Position numbers and translations under genes: made by a program
The notes under the pieces: model-generated
The model's input: the letters and a program-made list of their open reading frames with translations, nothing else
Told to the model about the DNA's origin: nothing
Databases searched by the model: none
Assembly (NCBI RefSeq): GCF_036669915.1
Contig: NC_089313.1
Coordinates: 12,666,292-12,730,291, forward strand
From: Pocillopora verrucosa
Lineage: Eukaryota; Cnidaria; Anthozoa; Scleractinia; Pocilloporidae
Direction of reading: 5' to 3'
DNA length: 64,000 bases
Part shown: positions 22,573 to 36,345 of the stretch, in pieces
Numbering within the stretch: the first letter of the stretch is position 1
Layout: the number at the start of each line of letters is the position of its first letter

Positions 22573-25077
22573 GCCAAATTCATGTTTTATTATAGAAATA
22601 ACTTATTGCCTCCATTACTTCTCAATCTTTTTGTAACGAATAGCCAAATTCACAACTATGGTACCAGAACAGCCAGTAATTATCGAACACATTTGTGCCG
22701 TACAAATCTCAAGCAATTTACAATTCTTTACCAAGGTCCTAAAATTTGGAACTCTCTTCCTGTTTCAGTCACTCGTTTGTCAAACCTTCTTAGTTTTAAG
22801 ACAAAAATGCAAGAGTTTTTAATTAAATTTTCCTTGAATTGGCCTAGCCGCACATTCGCAGCACTTTTTCTTTACTTTATTTATTAATGTAAGTGAGGTG
22901 GCTCTCCCATAAGCCCGGTGGCTTCCTGGGTCTCCTCGCCTTCTAGCTATAACCGCTGTAAATAAATTTTTTTGTATTGTGTAAATAAGGCAAATTAAAA
23001 AAATATGATGATGAATATTACCTGAGCTACTCCTTCATCCCAACCTAAAAGATGTCAAGAAACATGCATATTAAACAATAATAAGCAAAAAAGAATCCTA
23101 ACTTGCAGATGCTAAGGGAAAGTGTTAAGAGCTCTGCCAAACATTGTGTCTTTGCAGGAATGCTATGAACCAAAAACAGTTTGACCTTTCCTTCAAAAAA
23201 AAAAAAAGGGAGAGAGAAAAAATAAAACAGGATTGAAACAAGGACTGGAAAAAAAACCCAAAAAACTGGTCAGTGACCAGGATTTTAATAGAGATTGGGG
23301 GGATGGGGAGAACATTCAATTATGAATGAACATCGCAAGGAACTGCACCTGATACCTCTTATTAACCTTGTTTTTATGATTTGCACTGTAAGTTACAGCC
23401 AAGTTTTTTCTGCTCAGATTTATGACCCAAGAGTGAAATGGGAAAACATTCAATTATGAATGAACATCTCAAGGACCTGCAGCAATAAATACCTCTTATT
23501 AACCCTTTTTTTATGATTTGCACTGTAAGTTACAGCTAAGTTTTTGTCTGCTCAGATTTATGACTTAAGATTGAAATGCCCTTGCCATAAATTGAAGTGG
23601 TGCAATAACTTACATAATTGTATTGCTAACAGTGCAATATGATGCAAACCCTCTGATCTGATTGGCTACCTGAGCGGGCAAGATGGGCCCATCTTGCCTG
23701 CTTGAGTTTCCTACTTTAATCCCACATAAGAAAAAAAAATGCAGGGAGCACACTTACAAAGTTCAAAATATTTGGACAATGTTGGCAACAGAGTTGCAAA
23801 AAAGCAGCAGAAGAATGTCAAAACATAGTAGCCTTGTTCCTTTCCTGCATTTATATGGACCTCGACTTTGTCTCACTCCATAAAAATGCCAAAAGAGAAC
23901 TAGGCAATATCAAGCCTTATTGTATTCATGCTTGATCAATAACACATATGTATGGACGGTAAAAAGGAGGTTAGTAACAAAGATATTTATGATATCTGCA
24001 GGTTCAATAGTAAAAGGGAAGAATGACTGAGGGAATGCTTATATGTGTGACTGCTGTTTCATATGGGTAACTATTTAACACAGGTTTCATCCTAGCTGTT
24101 TCCGCAATTATTCGCTCCAGAACAAATGTCCGTCCGTAAAAAACAACCAGAGCGTTTTTTTGGTTGTTGCTGATCTCTGATAAACTCAAAAATCTTAAGT
24201 TTTAATTCTAACCAATCTTTAATTAAAATAGAATCTTTAGGTCCTCATAAGAATACTTGATAATCCCAGCTGCTTTCCTCTCATTCCCTCACTCAAATTT
24301 AAGCCTCCCCTTCGGTGGAAATGTTTACGTTCCCTACCACCTTTCCTTCATTGGAAAAGGGTTTTATTCGACAAGCTGCAGGGAGACTCTGGCACGCAGA
24401 CAAAAGTGTACAAAAAGCTAACAAATTTAAATACACAACATTAAATATACACTGGTAGGTAACTAGATTACGCCGAGGCTCACCTCTTCCTGTTTAATTG
24501 ACAGGCCGATTATTCGATGTAATAATTTACCACTGATGAACCCGGTAAAATTGCCGTGCTCTTGCAAACTCTTACGTTAAAGGAAGGAAAAAACCTAATT
24601 CTTCGAAAACGCAAACAAAAAAGAGTTGCAAATACCGCCATTATATAGACCTTATCAAAAGAGACCAATACAAGACTTGAAATACCAATGGTAGTCGGGA
24701 GTCACGATCGAAGATTAAGTCATGAAAATAGTTTTTGATTAAAAAATTACCTCTAATCACTTCGCCTGCTCCAATCTTGAACTTGAAAGGTCTGCCCTTG
24801 TCTCGTGAGGAATCAAACTTTTTGCCGTTTTCTAACGTCCCTGTGGTAACAAAGTTGCCAGATTTTGTCAAGTAATTCTTCAACTGAAAAGCTGTGAGAA
24901 TTACAAATATTCAGACATCGACAAACCTACCGGTGTAGTGTACCACCACAGTTTGGCCTCTCGTTGGAGTTCCTGGAAGAAGAATATAAATAAGCTCCCT
25001 ACACAAGACTGGTATACACTAGAGCATGGCGAGATACCTCCATCTCCCTGTTTAATAACCTCCACTTCCACTCCCAT
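21434..25077 (-). CDS. FKBP1A: FKBP1A / FKBP12 peptidyl-prolyl cis-trans isomerase
   Basis: Six exons were assembled: 25038-25077, 24931-24972, 24751-24840, 23022-23044, 21979-22052 and 21434-21488. They total 324 nt, for 107 residues plus stop, against 108 in human FKBP12. The protein begins [13 protein letters not shown] and includes [46 protein letters not shown] and [16 protein letters not shown]. The ligand pocket residues equivalent to human Y26, F36, D37, F46, V55, I56, W59, Y82 and F99 are present. H87 is replaced by V. The family is cytosolic, isomerises proline bonds, binds FK506 and rapamycin, and in mammals regulates ryanodine and TGF-beta type I receptors. Exon 4 has only 23 nt. 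Intron 5 (21489-21978) is of the U12 AT-AC type. The terminal exon is shared with the tandem segmental duplication. Its 5' end faces the PCMTD gene. Confidence 0.95.
21489..21978 (-). other. U12-type AT-AC intron (FKBP1A intron 5)
   Basis: On the minus strand the 5' splice site reads GGTGT|ATATCCTTT, a perfect U12 AT-AC donor. Near the 3' end, TTCCTTAAC is a perfect U12 branch-point box, 9 nt before the acceptor (TTCCTTAACCATTTACAC|T). Joining GGTGT to TATCCC restores GVIPPN exactly as in other FKBP12 proteins. The GT-AG alternatives give frameshifts or lose the last beta strand. Confidence 0.92.
22582..22887 (+). mobile_element. 3' fragment of a non-LTR retrotransposon ORF2
   Basis: An open stretch of about 100 codons contains the motifs [12 protein letters not shown] and [14 protein letters not shown], followed by a region like [10 protein letters not shown]. 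These are typical of the far C-terminus of the reverse transcriptase ORF in CR1/L2/RTE-like LINEs. The catalytic domain is absent. The fragment is preceded by an AATCAATCAATAA simple repeat and lies in FKBP1A intron 4. Confidence 0.75.
23313..23578. repeat. Tandem duplication of about 134 bp
   Basis: CATTCAATTATGAATGAACA starts both units (about 23313 and 23447). Both continue through TTTATGATTTGCACTGTAAG and end near GCTCAGATTTATGAC. The repeat lies in FKBP1A intron 3. Confidence 0.85.
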
Positions 25078-26551
25078 GATACGAAATGGTTCCAATTGCA
25101 ACTAACTGCACTCTTCTCGTCTTCTTTACTTACCACGTGACAGCTTTTGCACTCAGGAGGGAATGATCTTGTTAGCTTACCTACCCCCACTCCCTAGTTG
25201 ATTTCTCACCTTTTTAGTCTGCATCTAATAAAGAGGCCTATTTCTTAAAAAATATCGAATTTATCTTTATTAACTCTTCCTGGTTACATTTTTCTCACCA
25301 TTTTGACCAATTTCAGCATATTTACGACAAACTACAATTTGCTCTTGCGAAAGCTTCACTAACTCCTCTCCTAGACAGTAGTTTGGTTTCTTTGTTTGTT
25401 TTGTTTCAGTCCAAGGTTCTTTCCAGCTACACAGTGGTGCAAAAACGAACGAAACAGCTTTGAAATTGAACATGTTTTTTCCTATGCTATAAATAAGATT
25501 GTATATTAGAAGGCTTATCGTCTCTTAAAGTTACAAACACCATATGTTTGGTCAGCATTATCGGAAATAAATCATTCAAATTCATCGATAAAGCCACTTT
25601 AAGCCGCCGTGAACGTGGTAGCATCGATATCATTTCTTCTTCATCCTGCATTCAATAGTCGGTAAAATAACGAAGGTAGGTGTGTTCCTCAGTTACAAGG
25701 AGTATTTCTACGAATTTCGTTCTCACTGCTTATTAATTTACTGATGTGTACGTGTTAGTCAGACTTGTCCAAAAAAGTCAGTTTCATATCCATTTATGAC
25801 GTGATGGATCCTCTAAGAACACGCTTCGTTTCTAAACAATTCATGCGCGCCTGAGTTTATAATTGACTTATTCCTTGGTTATAATTTCATTTTAAGACTT
25901 CTTGTCATTCAATTTGAAACTAGTTGAAGCCGTGGATTTATATATCATTTGAAGCTTATTGAATTAATACGCCAAAATACTCTTTCAAGCAACATGGCGC
26001 GTGTTCAAATGTTTTGACAGGCAGGCAGGCCACATGTTATGATTGTTGGCTGTCGTGGCCAAAGAAACAGTCGGTAAGAAGCTACATTTTTCCCGATCTA
26101 CCCGCTTTTTCATTGCCATCGGGTAGTTATTGAACAGCTGTATAATCACTGGTTATCTACCTGAGCAGCCATGTTACCTCTTGTTCATTACTCATTTGTA
26201 TATTTACTAGACCACTTTGACTTATAGAAATAATATTTTAACCCTTACACTCTAATATCAATATATAAGATCTCCATAATTTTCTACACTTATTTCCCAT
26301 GTTACCTGCAAGGAGAATTTCTTTAACAATCAAGAGTTCTTCAGTTTGTGATTCTTTCCTTTATTCTCATGACCTGTACTGTTTGATTCAGAGATGATAG
26401 TTTTGAGAGAAATAAGATGCTTATCACTCTTGAGGGTTTTAGGGTTTTAAACTAACTTTTCAAACCATGCTTTGCTGTCAAATTGCGGCCCTTTATCAAT
26501 TTGCACAGCTTACTATTACAAGTATGTTGATTGACACATTTTGTTTTTCAG
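25078..26551. promoter_or_regulatory. Divergent intergenic region FKBP1A / PCMTD
   Basis: The start codons of FKBP1A (minus) and PCMTD (plus) are 1.57 kb apart. A likely non-coding first exon of PCMTD ends at CAGTCG|GTAAGA (26073). Its intron ends with TTTTTCAG at 26551. The region contains one family B MITE (26242-26444). Whether regulation is shared cannot be read from the sequence. Confidence 0.5.
26242..26444. repeat. TTAA-flanked MITE, family B
   Basis: The element begins CCCTTACACTCTAATATC after TTAA and ends near AGGGTTTTAGGG. The interior has CAAGGAGAATTTCTTTAACA. The same element occurs at 63669-63863. It lies in the presumed first intron of PCMTD. Confidence 0.65.
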
Positions 26552-26588
26552 GAATATTGCAATTAAAGGAAGGAAGATCATCTAATGA

Positions 26589-29690
<3,102 letters not shown>

Positions 29691-31241
29691 ACAAGTTGTC
29701 TGATGTAATTTCTCTCTATGCTTTCACTGGGGAAGATGAGAATGAAAGCATGATCTGCAAGGGCTCTACAGGTGAAAGTAATGTCTCCATTCAGCATTAA
29801 TCCCAAGTGAGGTAACACCCTGTCAATATGTGAGAGTTCTCAAGACAAAGACTTTGCTCAATTGTCATCTAGCAGACTGTGAAAGACTATTGATATTCAG
29901 TAAAGCAAATTATTCTGTTTCATGACTTACTTGGGTTTGGGGGAAAGACAGAATGGGGGTGGTGTGGTTGGTGGTGAGAAAGTTTAATTGACCCTTTAAC
30001 TCCTAAGATCTCACTAGTAATTCTCCTTACTATCTGCCAAATGATTTTCATTATGTTAGTTTGGAGACTTTGGTATCAGATCAATTAGTAATCTCATAAC
30101 TGATATTTTTCTCTATTCTCATCACTTGTCTGCATGATTTTGTATAGATTTTAACATAGTGAGGAGAAATTCTGTCTCGGTCACTCACTGGAGTTAAAGA
30201 GTTAAGGACTCTTCAGGCTCTCGTTCTGGTCCTAGGGAATAGAAATCATAGAATGTGTTGTGTGGCAAAGAGTATATGATATACTAATTTCAACGAAACT
30301 GATCCAAGGTTTTGAAGAATCTTCAACATTAGGAACTTGCAAAGCATTCTCTTTTCTGGATTTCTCTAGTCTATCTGCAAAATATTCAAGAGTCAAATGT
30401 GCAAGATTGTTGGTAGAGAACTGCAGCGAAGATGCTCAAAACCCTCACAAAGAAATCTCTCCTCTTGAGATTGTTTCAAACTCTCCTATCTAAGGTACAT
30501 TTCTAAATTCTCTCATTCAGTGCAGTAATAGTGCAAATTGTGTCCTGCATTTTAGGTGCATGAAGCAGAAGTATCACTCTTGCTTGTCATTTTTATATTC
30601 ATGAACTCGTCTCTGCATTTTCTGTTGAAACATTTTTGTAAATACATGGTGATGGTGTATTTATTGAATTGAATGGTAGTTAATTTCTTTCAAAAATAAT
30701 TTTTGTGTATTACATTTCCCATACAATGCCAGTGTAAAATTTTTTCTTTATGTTTCAAAATGTCGATATTGAGAAGTCAGGTCTATATCACCACAGTCAA
30801 TTAGTTTTGGTGACATGTTCCATGTGATTAATTTTCAAGTGCAAAGTCAGCTTAAGCACCACTTATGGTCTCTGTTATTTTGCTATGCAGTGCTCTCCTG
30901 GCCCTGCAAAAAGCTGTCAAGAGAACATAGGGTTGGATCTAATTGTTAATTAAAGGTGTGTACAAGAACAAAAACAAAAAGGTGTTGGTTGTGTAACCTA
31001 GAAGGATTGGAAGAGTGTGAAAGCTCAGAAATAAACCCCTCTTAAACAAAATGTTACACACCAAAAAAAGTTACCAGGGAGAAAATGTGAAGCATTGCAC
31101 AGTTCCCTCAGATTACAGGTCTCAAAAGCACAATAGCTGTGGACGCATAGGACAACAAGTTTCTTGAACATTTCTTTGTGAGGAAGAGTTTATTGTGAAC
31201 TCAACTTCCAACTTAAGACATAACACTCTAACTCAATTTAA
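29691..31241. other. PCMTD 3' flank, no gene recognised
   Basis: This is probably PCMTD 3' UTR followed by intergenic DNA. An AATAAA overlaps the stop codon (29686-29691). One family A MITE is inside. I see no convincing coding exon; a 77-codon frame at 30260-30493 has no recognisable motif. Confidence 0.4.
29992..30201. repeat. MITE, family A (reverse orientation)
   Basis: This begins CCCTTTAACTCCTAAGATCT and ends near GGAGTTAAAGAG, with ATAGTGAGGAGAAATTCTGTC inside. Left flank is TTGA and right flank is TTAA. Confidence 0.75.
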
Positions 31242-31444
31242 CCCTCTAACTCCCAAGATTTCATGAGTAATTCTCCTTACTGTCTACCATACAATTTATG
31301 TGATGGTAGTTTGGAGAATATGGAATTGGATCAACCAATAATCCCCTAATTGATATTTTTCTTTATTCTCATTACTTGTCTGCTTGATATCATACTGATA
31401 ATGTAAGGAGAAATTTTGTCTTGGTCACTAGTGGGACTTAACGG
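31242..31444. repeat. TTAA-flanked MITE, family A (reverse orientation)
   Basis: The element is bounded by TTTAA on the left and TTAA on the right. It begins CCCTCTAACTCCCAAGATT and ends TGGGACTTAACGG. Confidence 0.75.
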
Positions 31445-31522
31445 TTAATGGAATGAGTTTTGCATTTATTCAGTTCGAGTTTCATCAATTTGATATACAA
31501 GGCAACCAGGTGGACAACTAGA

Positions 31523-32260
31523 CATGGTTTGATACCATTCTTGTTTAAAGATTTAATGAATGTAACCAAGAAGTTACAATTCATAGACCCAATGTTTCAA
31601 CACTCCTGTCTAGAGCCTTTATCAGGTGTGATCTAATCACTGCAACAAGAGGTCCTCTTACATGCTCACTAATTAGCTGCCCTTTTTTCTTCTGACAAGG
31701 TGTAAATAGTAGGTAAGCTGTTATCATCACCATTTAAAGGAGTGTGGGCTGAATTGATATGCCAGGCTTCCAAATAATTTCAGAATTATCCTACAAAATT
31801 GTATAATTAGTTAGGCATTTGAGCTCCTACAAAGCTGAATTTTCTTTTTTGCAAAAGAAGACCACTTTTTGAGGCTCATTCAAACATGTACCAAACTGAC
31901 ATTTGGTCTGTCTGATACACTTGTTATCACAGTGATTGCATAGAACAGAATGAATGGTTTTGGATCCTTGGGTTTGGCAAAAATATGCTGTAAAGTCTGA
32001 AAAGGTTTTTGAGCAAATTCAAATTTAACGTTAATACACCTTTAAATCGTGATGATGGTAGCTTACTACCTGATGCCTATTTACACCTCTTCAGAAAAAA
32101 GGGCAGCTAATGAGTGAGCATTTAAGAGGACCTTGTTGCAGTGATTAGATCACCCCTGGTGAAGGGACTAGACAGGAGTGTCAAAACGTGGGTCTATGAA
32201 TTGTAACTACTCGGTTATATTCATGAAATCTTTAAACCAGAGTAGCATCAAACCATGTTT
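31523..32260. mobile_element. Large inverted repeat with about 210-bp arms
   Basis: The left arm (about 31523-31735) and right arm (about 32045-32260) are inverted copies. ACATGGTTTGATACCATTCT answers AGTAGCATCAAACCATGT, and ACACTCCTGTCTAGAGCC answers GACTAGACAGGAGTGT. The centre, read on the minus strand, contains a cysteine-containing segment with stops, vaguely like the GIY-YIG region of Penelope-like elements, but too decayed to assign. Each arm holds a CTGATAA/CTGGTGA ... GAAAC-like string. It is a foldback or composite element of unknown class. Confidence 0.6.
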
Positions 32261-33906
32261 GTTCTACTAAATTGTTCTGAGGATAAATTTGGTTGCTGTG
32301 ACAAATATTTAAACAAAAAAATTCCAATGTCACACAGACAGAAACTGTTTATTGTTGAGGTAAGTTGCAGTGACCTGACACTGTACCTGAGCCTTATTTC
32401 ATTTTCACTCTCTCTCCTGTTTTTAACAGTGAAATGTTAATGTGAAAAATACAATGATAAGATCATTGGATGTTGGCCTTCAGAAGTATTCTGAAGCAAT
32501 GGTTAGCTTCAAGTAAGGTTTAATACAAGTACAGTGTTTCTTTGTTTCAATTGAAAATGAAAAACCCAAGTTTCACTGAATCATCAGAGATGAGTGGATT
32601 ATTTTGACTTTTTGGGTTCAGGTGGCTTATAAGATGGCTAATAAATAACCATAGGGTGGCTAGTAATGAAGCCACCCTAATTAAGGCAGTTACTCTTCAG
32701 GTCTCCCCCCCGAAAAACTTCAAAATTATCATAACTTTTTACACGAGAGGCAACAAAATAAGTATTCTGCTAAAGTGGTCATAAATTTTGGTTAGCCTAT
32801 CCCTCCATCCATGTCTAAAACTACTGGTCTTCAATTTCCTCACACACCCCTACCAATTAAAATAAACCGTTTGAATTCTTACAATAGGGAGTTTAACTTT
32901 GCGTGACCCACTGGTCTGCGTTTGTTTCACGCTGCTTTGTGTGGAGACATAATCCAAGATTTGTCACAAGAGAAACTCGAGTAAGACCGCACATTCCAAC
33001 CTTACAAAAACGAATTTATGCTTAGAACCTGAATTATAAAAATATTACGTTCAGATACAGATGCTCAGTTTCTTTTAATTATATTGGGCTAGCGGGCGAG
33101 GTTAAAAAAAACATGTCAATTATGCTTAAGAGAGGAGAAAGGTTCTTTGTATTCCGTGTTAGAATTGTTATTACGTGAGAAGATGTTTTGACTGTATTCG
33201 TTTCACTTTCGGATGCTTGTGTTTCACCTCGCCCTTTCTATTCAGCCCGTACTCTTTTCAAGTTAAATATTACGCTTTCATATGCCACGTCGACGCATTT
33301 CATAGCCGCAAAGGAGATCGAGAAAAAGCTTATCTGTAATTGAAATCACACCGTGCACAACCAATGCAAATTTACGAGACAACTTTAATGTGAATAGCAT
33401 AAACTCTCGCTTTAGCTTGTTTAAGCGTGCTTAGCTTATAATGGAAACGGGTAGAAGGAATAATATTGCAGGTCGAGTTTCCAAATAAACCCTACAAGAA
33501 TTCATTTTAATTTCACTACAGTACACAAGATTAAAGTTCAAAGAACTATTTAAGCTCAGTCCACGGTCCAAAGGTTCAGAATGCATGCAGTAACTAAAGT
33601 TACAAAAACCAACTTTTACAGGAGAGAGTATTTCAGCTAACCGTTTAGAGAATTCGGAATCACTTTCTCAAAGATTTACCGACTTTGGGCGCGCCACTCG
33701 CAACGTACACAGTAACATTTCTGGCCTAATAAACAGGATAAATCCAAATTGCGTCTACGATAGTAAAACCCATGTTTTGACTGAAAACTACAGGTGATCA
33801 AGCGTGCGATAGATCGACGATTTCAGAAATACAGAAATACACAATACAATTACGAGTCATTGCGTACAGCAAGATTATAAGCTACAACGAGACAAGTCCG
33901 AAGAGG
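32261..33906. other. Gene-free stretch
   Basis: I see no convincing exon or repeat family. AT-rich unique sequence leads to the PLAC8-like gene's 3' side. Confidence 0.35.
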
Positions 33907-34037
33907 TCAAAAATTATTTGATACTACACTCAGTAAAGGAACAAAAACGAAAATAGGAATAAGCAAACTTGAAACAAGGAGTAACCAAATCTTTTGTTCA
34001 ATGGTCTTCAACCGATACGTCTGGGAAGAAACCTCAC

Positions 34038-34370
34038 TTAGGACCTGGCGATGGAAGCTCCAAACGGCGCTTTGACTCCCACTTCCTGGGCATTCTGCAC
34101 GAGAGTACACAGCGTACAACAACAGCTAAGGAGAAGATCACTAACCAATGAACCTTCGATTCCTTTCTGCTCACGGATCTTACCACGGATTTGGCTGAAG
34201 AACCACAAGTTTACAAGCGGAACGAAGGTCACCACTCCGCACATCAGGCAATCATCTCCCATCGCTTCGGCCGTCTTGCCGAAGGTGTAACACGGAGCAC
34301 AATAAGTTGTGAGACAAAGTGGAATATCGTTGAGGCAGCTACAGAGGCCATTGCTCCAATCTGAAGACAT
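34038..34370 (-). CDS. PLAC8-family (cornifelin-like) cysteine-rich small protein
   Basis: A single-exon frame of 110 residues begins MSSDWSNGLCSCLNDIPLC. I chose the ATG at 34370; the open frame extends to 34406 only by a TTG. Family marks are WSNGLCSC near the start, the cysteine cluster TTYCAPCY at 21-28 (place of the CCxxxxCPC motif), a hydrophobic segment (about 43-58), and LLSCCCTLC near 83-92. PLAC8 proteins include PLAC8/onzin, cornifelin, ponzr in fish and the plant FW2.2/PCR proteins. They are membrane-associated and implicated in differentiation, cell size or divalent cation transport. Vertebrate relatives are spliced, while this one appears intronless. The exact biological role is unknown. 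Confidence 0.9.
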   Translation of the reverse strand: MSSDWSNGLCSCLNDIPLCLTTYCAPCYTFGKTAEAMGDDCLMCGVVTFVPLVNLWFFSQIRGKIREQKGIEGSLVSDLLLSCCCTLCTLVQNAQEVGVKAPFGASIARS

Positions 34371-35461
34371 CTTGTCGGTCAAGTGCTGAGAAGAAACCTC
34401 GATCAATAACAGCGCCTTCCAATATCCTAACCTTGCAGGCTAAGGCAAGATGAATCGATTGTGAAATGAAACACTCCCCTTTTCTAAGAAATCATAGGGT
34501 ATAATTTGTCGACATGTGATTGGTCGCTCGAAATCACACTCTCAGCCCCATATGGTGACTGAACAAAGGCGCAAAGTTCTCTTCTTACTCTGGGAACGAT
34601 TAAATTTCCACTTGGTGATGCAAATTTCTTATAGTCCAGAGAAAAAGAAACGCATAATAAATTGGTATAAGAATGTATGTCTAAAAATTATCTTATAAGG
34701 GAAAACACATCCTTGTGCGAACATCTTGCTTTCTAGGTAGGAATTGTAAACTTAAATATTTTTTTGGCTTCGCACAGACGTTAGATGTAACATAAGACGA
34801 TTCAGTAGAGAATTTCGATTGTTTTTGTTTCAATTTCGTACATATTTCTGATTTTAAGAATTATGCAAATCCGTTAAACAGTTCAGCACCGGTCTAAGCG
34901 GACTAATAGTTGTGTTCTTCGGGGGGGGGGGGGGGTGGCGGTAAATAATAAATAAATAAGTGTAGGAAATTCACAAGGTCTGGTTCAGGAAAAGGCGAAA
35001 AAAACACGATTCCATGGTTCATATGTTAAATTTTACACAAGGAAAGGGAGTTAAAATTGGGAAGTTGTTCCAAGATTCCAAGGGCGATGCATTACTGTTA
35101 GTGAAACTGTTGAGTATTCTCCCCTCCTGAAAAAGACCGAGCATCTGCGTGGAAGTTAAGAAAAAAAAACAGCATGTCATCCAAAGCTCACTTATTGAAG
35201 AAACTCGACGAAATTCATTCTCTTTTGTTTATTTATCATAACTGCAAAACTTTAACGCAGAAGGGAACGAGATTGATTATAGAACCAATGGTCATTCTCT
35301 GGAAATAAAGACCTAAATTTCCCTTGTGATCCCGGCTATCTCATTGAAACGTTCTCTCTTGCGTTAGAGACAATTTATGAGTGATAGTTTTACAGTAGAA
35401 AAATTTGAAAGTAACATGTTTCTATGCCCTAGGATTCATGATATTAATATTTGATCAGGAG

Positions 35462-35910
35462 CTGCGAGCTGCAAGTTTTCAGGAAAAATGATTGTTCTCG
35501 AAAAAAACGAATGACGCGTTCACATGTGAATCATTAGAAGACTGGTTATTGGAATCTCTGTTGTGTCACCTCTAACAACGAGTTACCTTCACAGATATGG
35601 GCATAAATATGAGTCAATAAAATAGATGAAAAGCATATAAACAATTAGTTCAGGTATCGTGCTGATTCCTCGACAATTGCTCATGTAATAACATGGGAGC
35701 TGCAAGTTTTCAGGAAAAATGACTGTACTTGACAAAGACGAATGACGCGTTCACATGTGAATCATTAGAAGACTGGTAATTAAAATCTCTGTCGTGTCAC
35801 CCCTGACAACGAGTTACCTACACAGATAAAGGCATAAACAAGAGTCAATAAAACAGATGAAAAGCATGTCAGTTCGGGTACCGTGCTGATTCCTCGACAA
35901 TTTCACATGT
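35462..35910. repeat. Tandem duplication, unit about 230 bp
   Basis: AGCTGCAAGTTTTCAGGAAA occurs at 35468 and 35698. Both are followed by GACGCGTTCACATGTGAATC, CAACGAGTTACCT and CGTGCTGATTCCTCGACAAT. The copies differ at scattered sites and by small indels. Confidence 0.8.
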
Positions 35911-36174
35911 ATTAAAGCATTTTTTCAATATTTGAACAGAAGCGGTACTTGTAAAAAGGGATGATTTTCGACTTCTTTTAACAACGTTAGTTTCACGTGG
36001 AAGCAAAATAAAGCGAAGTGTTCCCGTTATCAATTTCACTTTAAAATTATATGCAGCTTTACCTCCGCCTGTAATCTGTTTCTAAGATGTCTTAGGGCAT
36101 GAGGTAAAATCCAAATAAATTAACCTGCTGAGAACCTGTCCGAAAAACCTGAACACAATTAACCACACTGTACA

Positions 36175-36345
36175 CATCCGCTTTGACGAAGGGCCAACGC
36201 TCGAAACTTCAGCTTCTGAAAATCTTTACGGTGGCCAAATTACAATCTCAACTCGGTTGATAAATTAAAACCAAATCATCTTGTTATACGCCCTCAACGA
36301 CGCTGCACCACAGTTTCCCTAGAAACTTTACCCCCTTTATTCACT
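36175..36345. repeat. Foldback-family repeat, hammerhead-like core (copy 1)
   Basis: TTTGACGAAGGGCCAACGCT is followed by CGAAACTTCAGC, then CTTTACGGTGGCCAAATTAC, CAACTCGGTTGATAA and CGACGCTGCACCACAGTTTC. The same order of blocks is found at 41567-41770 and 62968-63210. Only the right half of the palindrome is kept here. Confidence 0.6.

Noticed and set aside
30260..30493. 77-codon frame downstream of PCMTD
   Set aside because: It has no motif or splice support and lies within the length expected by chance in this sequence.
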